From assembly GCA_038893495.1 (NCBI GenBank), contig JAWARJ010000001.1, positions 682,001-746,000 of the forward strand: a stretch of DNA of 64,000 bases, in the 5' to 3' direction. Below the pieces are notes generated by a model. The model made no database searches. It was not told where the DNA came from and saw nothing but the letters and a program-made list of their open reading frames with translations. Every line of letters begins with the position of its first letter. The first letter of the stretch is position 1. Both the position numbers and the translations under genes were made by a program. This DNA is from Thermoproteus sp. Its GTDB lineage: Archaea > Thermoproteota > Thermoprotei > Thermoproteales > Thermoproteaceae. This document shows, in pieces, positions 57,402-64,000 of the stretch.

Positions 57402-58597
57402 GGGTTGCGTTAATATCTTCAGGCCTTGTACCAGTTCCGCCTAAGCGTGGTGGCGCCGTAGAGCTCTACGTCTATTACTTAGTTAAAGAGTTAAGAAAGC
57501 AAGGTATAGAAGCATATGTGATCGACAGAGATTGGGATAGTAATGAGCAGATATATGAGAACGATTTTATGCTAAGAATCCCCCTAAGAAATCCGCTATC
57601 ACTTCACCTAGACAAACTACTTGGTAAGAGGAAAAAGATCTTGGAGGAGCTCTCCTTCGGTTTTGAGGTTTTAAAATATCTAAGGAATTTCGATATAGTA
57701 CATGCTAACACTGCCTGGGCTGGCTATGTTATTGCCATCAAAAAACGTGAATTAAATAATGCTAGACTTGTTTACACATGTCACAATGGCTTATGGACCG
57801 AGGAGAAAGTCCACCTAGGTGAAAAAGTGATTAGGTATGTGGAAGGTTATATCATGAGAAAAGTTGATGTAGTTATAGCTCTAAACAACACTATGAAGAG
57901 AGCTTTGGTTAAGAAAGCGGGTATTAGCTTAGAGAAAGTAGTTACTATACCGAATGGCGTTGACGTAGAGTTCTACAGACCTGGAATAGAGTGTAGCGAA
58001 GTTGCCCAAAAATTGAGTCTTCAAGGGAAGTATGTAGTACTCTTTGTTGGAAGGATCTCCTCAGAAAAGGGTGTACACATTCTCTTAAAGGCGCTTAAAA
58101 TCCTCAAGGACAGATACGGTCTTCGAGACGTAAAAACTTTGATAGTGGGCCCACTCTCTGGGACATATGGTTCCTCAGATATTTCACCATATGCTAAAGA
58201 GCTCATGAAATATGTACGTCAAGAACATTTAGATGTAATATTTTTCGGGGATGCAGATCCAACAACATTAAGAAAAATATACTCGTGCTCCCATATATTT
58301 GTACTTCCATCACTGTTTGAAGCCTTCCCTATGGTTCTACTGGAGGCCATGGCCTCAGGACTCCCTGTCATAGGCTCGAGAGCTGGGGGAATACCCGATA
58401 TTATTAAAGATGGCGTTAACGGGCTCTTATTTGAGAAGGGTTCTCCAGAAGATTTAGCAGAAAAGCTTAGCGTACTGTTAACCAATGATTCTCTACGTAG
58501 AGAAATGGGTAGAGAATCTAGAAGAATTACTGAAGAAAAGTATTCTTGGCAAAAGGTTGCTGAAAAGATACTATATACATATAAGGCCTTGAGTTAA
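57398..58597 (+). CDS. family 4 glycosyltransferase
   Basis: A 399-aa GT4 with SGLVPVPPKRGGAVELYVYYL in its acceptor half (GGAVE loop). In its donor half are VLFVGRISSEKGVHILLKAL and the SLFEAFPMVLLEAMASGLPV region containing the E-x7-E pair. The gene is AT-rich with AGA/ATA-type codons unlike the core genome. It overlaps the GT2 gene before it. The sugar and acceptor are unknown. Confidence 0.9.
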   Translation: MRVALISSGLVPVPPKRGGAVELYVYYLVKELRKQGIEAYVIDRDWDSNEQIYENDFMLRIPLRNPLSLHLDKLLGKRKKILEELSFGFEVLKYLRNFDIVHANTAWAGYVIAIKKRELNNARLVYTCHNGLWTEEKVHLGEKVIRYVEGYIMRKVDVVIALNNTMKRALVKKAGISLEKVVTIPNGVDVEFYRPGIECSEVAQKLSLQGKYVVLFVGRISSEKGVHILLKALKILKDRYGLRDVKTLIVGPLSGTYGSSDISPYAKELMKYVRQEHLDVIFFGDADPTTLRKIYSCSHIFVLPSLFEAFPMVLLEAMASGLPVIGSRAGGIPDIIKDGVNGLLFEKGSPEDLAEKLSVLLTNDSLRREMGRESRRITEEKYSWQKVAEKILYTYKALS

Positions 58598-58617
58598 GAT
58601 GAGATGATTTTTTAAGA

Positions 58618-59823
58618 ATGAGGGTCCTACATTTAATACCTGCTTTAAGTGGCGGTGGCGTACTCAATGTAAGCATCAATTTAACGAAGGCATTTGCAAA
58701 GCTTGGACACGAACTCTATGTGATTGGGCCTCGCAATAAAGAACTTATGAAGTACGCTAACATGTTTATAGAAACCAAAGCCCCTCTAGATCTTGTGAGT
58801 GACCCATTCTATGCTTATGCTTACACGCTAAGAAATGTGAACACAGTAAAGAGTCTCACAAAGGAAGAGAAGGTTGACATTATTTTAACCCATGGTCCTC
58901 TGGTAGTATTGTGTATGTATGAAGGCATTAACATCCCGTGTTTTTCTGTTGTTCATGGAACTTATGGTAATGAAGTACGTTGGATGCGCTACCACCCCTT
59001 AAGAGGCTTTGATAAGTTAAGATATATGCTATCGATAGCTCTTACTTATACCCACGATATGAAGCTTTATAGTCTAGCGACTAAGAAAGGATTAAAACTA
59101 ATTGCCGTAAGCGAGAGGACGAGACAAGAGCTCATAAAAAACGGAACTTTAGGAGAAAACGTGTTCAGCATACTCAATGGTGTAGATATAGAGCTCTTTA
59201 GACCAATAAATAGAGAGTTTGCTCGGCAATATGTAGAAAAGAAGTACGGCATTAGACTAGACGACTTTATTATAGCTCACGTGGGTTTGGGGCCTATAAA
59301 GGGTACACATGTCTTAGTCAAAGCTTTGGCAATACTTAAGAAGAGGGTTAAGTTCACAGCTCTCTTTGCAGGTAGGTTGGGACCTAAAAGCTATCGCGAA
59401 TACATAGAAAAAATTGTTAGAGAATTAAATCTATCTAAAGCAGTAAAGATGCTTGGCTGGGTTCCCTATGAAGACTTATCATTCATCTACAATGTAGCTG
59501 ATGTAATTGTGGTTCCAAGCTATAGTGAGGGTGGACCCTTAACGACACCAGAGTCCTTAGCGTGTGGCACACCCGTGATAGCGACGAACGTTGGTGGGAA
59601 TATGGAGTACTTAAAGGCTGTAAATATGGAACGTAATCTCATAGAAATCAAGAAGTATGATTTTTCAATAGAATTATTTTCAAAAATTTATGACTTTTAT
59701 GTGAACAAATATACATATTCACGAGAGAATCTCGCCAAAACAGCTAGTCATCACTTCTCATGGACTAAAATAGCACAGAAATACATCACTACGATATCCA
59801 AAACTTTGGCCAAGTATCATTAA
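58618..59823 (+). CDS. family 4 glycosyltransferase
   Basis: A 401-aa GT4. It starts RVLHLIPALSGGGVLNVSIN with the Gly-rich acceptor loop and continues through HVGLGPIKGTHVLVKALAIL to the SEGGPLTTPESLACGTPVIA region. In that region the first acidic residue of the usual E-x7-E motif is kept and the second is the Glu of PES. The gene is AT-rich and lies 20 bases after the previous stop. It shares the overall layout with the gene before it, but the acceptor halves differ, as expected for enzymes adding successive sugars. Confidence 0.88.
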   Translation: MRVLHLIPALSGGGVLNVSINLTKAFAKLGHELYVIGPRNKELMKYANMFIETKAPLDLVSDPFYAYAYTLRNVNTVKSLTKEEKVDIILTHGPLVVLCMYEGINIPCFSVVHGTYGNEVRWMRYHPLRGFDKLRYMLSIALTYTHDMKLYSLATKKGLKLIAVSERTRQELIKNGTLGENVFSILNGVDIELFRPINREFARQYVEKKYGIRLDDFIIAHVGLGPIKGTHVLVKALAILKKRVKFTALFAGRLGPKSYREYIEKIVRELNLSKAVKMLGWVPYEDLSFIYNVADVIVVPSYSEGGPLTTPESLACGTPVIATNVGGNMEYLKAVNMERNLIEIKKYDFSIELFSKIYDFYVNKYTYSRENLAKTASHHFSWTKIAQKYITTISKTLAKYH

Positions 59824-59824
59824 T

Positions 59825-60865
59825 ATGTATGATCAATTCGATAAGTTAATTTCCTTAGTTATTCCTATAAGAAACGAAAGTAATGAGGTAATTTCTACAC
59901 TGTGTCAAAGTCTAAAGATGCAAAAGTTCAAAGATCTTTATGAAGTAATAATAGTTGATGAAAGTGATGATGAACATCTTATATATATACTATCATGTAT
60001 AGATGCCTTGCAGAAAGAGAGGATACATGTTAAATTTTTACATAAGTCTTTTCAAGGTGTAGGACACGCTACGCTTGAAGGATTGAAACTAGCTAATGGC
60101 ATGTATGTAATTTTCTTAGACAGCGATAATTTGATTAGTACAGATTTTATTGAAACTTTAGTCAATACATTGAGAAAAGAAAAAGACTTGAATATATTGG
60201 CTTTTGTGTCCTTTCTGTCACGTACATCATATCAATTCTCGCTATCGAATAAACCATTTTTAATTGCAAGACTTTACCTTTCTACCTTCTTCAAGGGATT
60301 AATCTATAATCGTAACATTGGGTTTATCAATATATTAAGAATGTGGAATAGGAGATTTTTACTTGAGGTTGTGGGAACAGATATTAAAAGCCCACTTCTC
60401 TCTTATCAAGATCAGCCAAAGTTCTGGTTTAAAGTCTTTGAGGGATTGAAAAAAGGTTGGAAATATAGACATATAGACAAAGTTCTAATTGAAGATATTA
60501 GACACAATATTGAGGATTATAATTATAGGTTCATATGCAGAAGAATGAAGTGGTACGTAAAGGGAGCTATGACGGCATTAGCAAATCATGAGATTACAGC
60601 ATATACTCTAATGACTTTAGCCCTACCTGTAGCACTAATACTAGTGTTCTTGGCTATAATTATCAATTTTAAATTAACAATCACTGTATCAGCTACCTTA
60701 TATTCCATCTTATTTATCCTACTGTGTAAAGTACGAAGATTACCGATCCTCACTACAAATACTCTAAAAGCGTTTGTCTTTATACCAGTATTGCTACTGA
60801 TAGAATCCTTGTGTGGGTTGTTAGCAATAGTGGAGGTAGCAGTAATGCAAAGAATTAAGATTTAG
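59825..60865 (+). CDS. family 2 glycosyltransferase with C-terminal membrane helices
   Basis: A 346-aa GT2. The catalytic part has ISLVIPIRNESNEVISTLCQ, VIIVDESDD and the metal motif MYVIFLDSDNLIS. About three membrane helices follow near residues 255-335 (LMTLALPVALILVFLAIII, then LYSILFILL and FVFIPVLLLIESLCGLLAI). The ATG at 59825 is one base after the previous stop. Such dolichol-phosphate-sugar synthase-like enzymes prepare lipid-linked sugars or act on them. AT-rich. Confidence 0.85.
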   Translation: MYDQFDKLISLVIPIRNESNEVISTLCQSLKMQKFKDLYEVIIVDESDDEHLIYILSCIDALQKERIHVKFLHKSFQGVGHATLEGLKLANGMYVIFLDSDNLISTDFIETLVNTLRKEKDLNILAFVSFLSRTSYQFSLSNKPFLIARLYLSTFFKGLIYNRNIGFINILRMWNRRFLLEVVGTDIKSPLLSYQDQPKFWFKVFEGLKKGWKYRHIDKVLIEDIRHNIEDYNYRFICRRMKWYVKGAMTALANHEITAYTLMTLALPVALILVFLAIIINFKLTITVSATLYSILFILLCKVRRLPILTTNTLKAFVFIPVLLLIESLCGLLAIVEVAVMQRIKI

Positions 60866-60883
60866 ATATTTAATTACATCTTT

Positions 60884-62272
60884 TTGATATTTGGCGTAGC
60901 CAATTATGCGGAGAAATCTACTTGGAGAAAATTTAATGTGAAGAGGTTACTGACCCAGCCCTCGGTGTTAGTAACTTTATCGCCTACTACCTACTATGGT
61001 GGAGCTGATTCAATATCATATTCGATTTACTATGCTCTAAAATCTCTTGGTTACGATGTTTATCCATATCATATTGAGGGTAGCAACTATGCTCGTTCTA
61101 CTATGTTTTCTCATTCTACCATGTTTTTAAGCGCTGAAATAACAAATATGATGAGTAAGACCATCGATAAAATGCTTCAAAGGACGGAGAAAATTATTGC
61201 AATTTCGACTTTTCCTCAATACACATATCATTTACTGAAATTGAAGGGGAGGTATAATAATAAATTAATTGTTTTATGGAGACCTGGAGGTAACGATTTC
61301 TTATGCCCACTTCATAATGAAGTTTGCCCTTACTCTCCTCAGGAGATTGCCTACGGCTTCTCTACTTCACCTCAATTCTTCTTAACTAAATGTATTTGGC
61401 ACATGCTTAAAATCAGAAAGTTTTCTCTATACAGCACCTTGATATGGCCGTCACTACGAATATTAGCAAAACAACGGTTAGACGGACTTTTAGCATCTCG
61501 TAGTATATACATAGAGGGATGCAAAAGAATCGGCTATGAAAGGTGTTTCTATATAGGCTTTGGAATTGATACTGCCAGGTTTAAACCAAGAGACAAGGCC
61601 ATAATCATCGAGCACCTTGTTAACAGTAATATCCTCAACTCAGTGAAGAGCAACATCCTACTTGGAGAACTTCGGACCTTCATAATCGATGTCCATGACC
61701 CTAACACTATGGTATTTGGTTTTATAGGTTCTACAAGACCTAGATGGAAAAATGTCGAACTCTTAATCAAAGTATTTGCACAATTAAAAAAGATTGAACA
61801 ACAATTAGTCGGTGAACGTAAGTTAAATTTAAAGTTGATAATTATAGCTAGAGATGCTGATCTCTTGGTTCCATCTATTCACCAATATTCGAGTTATTTA
61901 GAGGATTCCATATTAGTTATTCGAAGAATACCACATCAATACATACATTATTTCTATAACCTAATAGATATTTTCGTCAATCCTTCTCTTCTAGATTCAC
62001 TTGAAGTGAATACGCTAGAGGCGTTGGCCTCCGGGAACATTGTACTAGCAAGCAATCGAGGTTCCATAAAAGATCTTGAGAGGTTAGGAATCAAAGTAAT
62101 AAGGTTCGAACCCAGGGAAAAGGAGCTAGTGCAAACAATTATTAACCTGGTCAACGATTTAGATAAAATAAGAAAAATTTATAAAAATAATCTAAATATT
62201 TTTAAGAAAGCTTTTGATCTGAACGCTTTTGCTAAGCGATTAGATAGGGCCTTACAAGAGCTAGTCTCATGA
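60884..62272 (+). CDS. family 4-like glycosyltransferase
   Basis: A 462-aa GT-B enzyme. The acceptor half has LSPTTYYGGADSISYSIYYAL and a long variable middle with several Cys (FLCPLHNEVCPYSPQEIAYG) that could form a metal site. The donor half has FGFIGSTRPRWKNVELLIKV and VNPSLLDSLEVNTLEALASG, the E-x7-E region. The TTG at 60884 is the first start; an in-frame ATG or GTG closer to the conserved core (near FNVKRLLTQ) is possible. AT-rich. Confidence 0.82.
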   Translation: MIFGVANYAEKSTWRKFNVKRLLTQPSVLVTLSPTTYYGGADSISYSIYYALKSLGYDVYPYHIEGSNYARSTMFSHSTMFLSAEITNMMSKTIDKMLQRTEKIIAISTFPQYTYHLLKLKGRYNNKLIVLWRPGGNDFLCPLHNEVCPYSPQEIAYGFSTSPQFFLTKCIWHMLKIRKFSLYSTLIWPSLRILAKQRLDGLLASRSIYIEGCKRIGYERCFYIGFGIDTARFKPRDKAIIIEHLVNSNILNSVKSNILLGELRTFIIDVHDPNTMVFGFIGSTRPRWKNVELLIKVFAQLKKIEQQLVGERKLNLKLIIIARDADLLVPSIHQYSSYLEDSILVIRRIPHQYIHYFYNLIDIFVNPSLLDSLEVNTLEALASGNIVLASNRGSIKDLERLGIKVIRFEPREKELVQTIINLVNDLDKIRKIYKNNLNIFKKAFDLNAFAKRLDRALQELVS

Positions 62273-62291
62273 GGTATTCTAGGGATATATC

Positions 62292-63986
62292 ATGAACAGT
62301 TCACTATTATATATATTCTACTTCCTTTTCTTGATAACTTTTTCATTTGCTATTTCATCACTAATTATATTAAAGAAAACTAGAAGAATGTTATTAGCAA
62401 TGATCATATGGGGTCTCTTTGTATGGCTGATGTATTTTATTGTATTAGAACCTTCATGGATTTTAGCTAACGGAGACCTCATATACATGCTTAAAATCGT
62501 TAATTATACCGTAGCTGATGGGCGTTATCCCTTTGAAAATCAAGAGCTACAAATAATAAGACCTAATTACCTTATGTACCCAACTCCATTCCTAATCCAA
62601 GCAATTCTCTCTATTGTAACTGGGATACGTCCTGAAATGCTAATATACATCCCAATTACAATGTTTGCAACATATACTATAGTGATTATTGTGGTAAGTT
62701 TGTTAATGAGGAACTCCCCTATTAGTCTACTCCCGTTTATAGTGTTGCCGCTCTTCAACTTTCTTGCTATCAACATGACAGCATACTTTGTATATTCACA
62801 CATATCAAGAGCTTTAATAATTCTTTCCTTATACTTTATCTTTACAAAACGCACTCAAGTTGAACATCGTTACCTCCTTTGGATTCAAAGCATCCTCTTA
62901 ATAGTAGCTACTGTGATGGGACATTCTCAAGAGCCGATAACGCTCGTAGTGCTCCTCATTATCTTCACAATATTTTTCTTAAGTCTAAGAATTGTTATAA
63001 GAAATAGTAAAGCGCAGTTGTATCGTGGCACTTCATTATTTATACTATTTACAAGTCTTTTTATTGTAATTCTACTGTTATATGATATCTATGTTGCAAT
63101 GGATATTTATAAAGGAATTATTACATTCATTTATAACTTTATAAACGCATTGTTAGGCAGAGCCTCTATAGAAGTAGCTATGGAGAAGAGTACTATAGCG
63201 CAAACTATTCTTACACCTTTAGAGTTTAATCTAATGTTATTAGGCTATCTTAGTACTGTTGTCTACATCGCAATAAAATTATTTAGTTTCCTTATCTTAG
63301 CTGTTAGGGAAAAAGATTATCAATGTCTATCCTATATATCCACAGTGATAGTCTATAGCGTTATTACTGTAATACCATTATTGACTCCAGGAATAGGCAC
63401 AGATCTCTTCTGGAGACCTATATGGGCATTATTCTCATTCACTTCCATAGGTTCAATTACTTTTTGCAAATATGATGAAACTGGTAGAGGTATGTGGAAA
63501 CGTTTGCTAACTATTTTTGTTACTATTATCATAGCGTTTCTATTTCTTTCTAATATAATATATCTTCGCCTCCATCTAATCCCTTCTGAGGTATATATAC
63601 ATGAATCTAAAACTATTAGTATACTATACCAAACTTTAAGTTATAGTAATTTTTTAGATTTATTTAAAGAGAGCACTATCTACATTATTGATACACCAAC
63701 ACAACCAGCGTACGAAATCAGTAAAGCCTTCTTCTTGATACTGCAGAGCAACCCAAAATACAATTTAATATTCTCGAATTGTAGTATTCAAAGTTATAGT
63801 TTAACATACTTTAACGGAATTATTAAATTAAGAGGATATCCACGCGAAATGTGTATAGATTATTCTAACTTCAAAACGACCCTACAAAGAGGTAGCATAG
63901 TCATTACAGATGAGTACGAATTTTCTAACATCTTTTCATTAATATTTAAAATAACACATATCAACGTATACTTCGTTACAAACTAA
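62292..63986 (+). CDS. multi-spanning membrane protein, possibly a GT-C glycosyltransferase or glycan exporter
   Basis: A 564-aa protein with about eleven or twelve membrane helices to residue 430 and a soluble tail ending FKITHINVYFVTN. The first loop (PSWILANGDLIYMLKIV, then NYTVADGRYPFENQELQII) carries acidic residues as in archaeal GT-C proteins. It is the most AT-rich gene of the window and its codons (ATA, TTA, AGA) differ strongly from the core. The stop at 63984-63986 is just inside the window edge. It may link the finished glycan to a protein or lipid; this is inference. Confidence 0.65.
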   Translation: MNSSLLYIFYFLFLITFSFAISSLIILKKTRRMLLAMIIWGLFVWLMYFIVLEPSWILANGDLIYMLKIVNYTVADGRYPFENQELQIIRPNYLMYPTPFLIQAILSIVTGIRPEMLIYIPITMFATYTIVIIVVSLLMRNSPISLLPFIVLPLFNFLAINMTAYFVYSHISRALIILSLYFIFTKRTQVEHRYLLWIQSILLIVATVMGHSQEPITLVVLLIIFTIFFLSLRIVIRNSKAQLYRGTSLFILFTSLFIVILLLYDIYVAMDIYKGIITFIYNFINALLGRASIEVAMEKSTIAQTILTPLEFNLMLLGYLSTVVYIAIKLFSFLILAVREKDYQCLSYISTVIVYSVITVIPLLTPGIGTDLFWRPIWALFSFTSIGSITFCKYDETGRGMWKRLLTIFVTIIIAFLFLSNIIYLRLHLIPSEVYIHESKTISILYQTLSYSNFLDLFKESTIYIIDTPTQPAYEISKAFFLILQSNPKYNLIFSNCSIQSYSLTYFNGIIKLRGYPREMCIDYSNFKTTLQRGSIVITDEYEFSNIFSLIFKITHINVYFVTN

Positions 63987-64000
63987 AATTATTAATTTGT

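Larger units (their letters stand above)
53200..64000 (+). other. AT-rich surface-glycan island
   Basis: Almost all genes from 53213 to the end are on the plus strand with overlaps or gaps under 22 bases. The stretches 53200-54075 and 56395-64000 are far richer in A and T than bases 1-52000. The GT4/epimerase pair at 54072-56152 keeps the genome's GC-rich style. The pattern points to mosaic assembly from foreign and native glycan genes rather than a single transfer. No integrase, transposase or attachment site was seen inside. Confidence 0.7.

Noticed and set aside
62098-62118. tRNA T-loop-like ggttcgaaccc
   Set aside because: It lies in the conserved glycosyltransferase frame (VIRFEPREKEL), and no acceptor or anticodon stems surround it.

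Overview
The window is a stretch of a hyperthermophilic crenarchaeal chromosome, most likely Thermoproteales (Thermoproteus/Pyrobaculum group). Supporting this: archaeal information-processing genes (EF-2, archaeal PheS alpha, aRF1, the NurA-HerA-Mre11-Rad50 end-resection set), a crenarchaeal-type GAT-QueC archaeosine enzyme, PaREP1-family genes known mainly from Pyrobaculum relatives, and a very regular promoter layout in which a TATA-like box is centred about 20-26 bases upstream of the start codon, so most first genes of operons look leaderless. I used that spacing to choose many starts. No tRNA, rRNA, CRISPR array or intact insertion sequence was seen.

Bases 1-42,900 are mostly ordinary GC-rich core genome: pheS, a LysX/ArgX-type ligase, argH, carA, EF-2, an AAA ATPase, coaBC, a KaiC-like ATPase, a glycosyltransferase, a CobT-like protein, thrB, a five-gene SPFH/zinc-ribbon/membrane operon (17064-20873), RNase HI, GAT-QueC, moeA, a TusA plus SelD-like/acylphosphatase fusion pair, a thioredoxin-domain protein, a decayed mercuric reductase, a small sulfur-relay neighbourhood (rhodanese, TusA-like, DsrE-like), the DNA end-resection genes, aRF1 and APS kinase. 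In both carA and the LysX-like gene the only well-placed start codon is out of frame with the conserved N-terminus by one base at a G4 run.

Bases 42,900-52,300 are accessory. They hold a large membrane glycosyltransferase-like protein, two copies of a 118-aa unknown protein (45215 and 51778), each followed by a family-2 glycosyltransferase, and between them a tandem duplication of a two-gene cassette (PaREP1 helical protein + P-loop ATPase), a heptad-repeat coiled-coil gene and a degenerate region. The PaREP1-ATPase cassette is the best candidate here for an undescribed system.

Bases 52,300-64,000 are a co-directional surface-glycan island: GT2 and GT4 glycosyltransferases, a GalE-like epimerase, an FkbM methyltransferase and a multi-spanning membrane protein. 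From about 53,200, and again from about 56,390, the composition becomes strongly AT-rich, unlike the rest of the window. This suggests acquisition by transfer and mosaic assembly. One short gene (56149-56580) carries a composition break inside its own reading frame.
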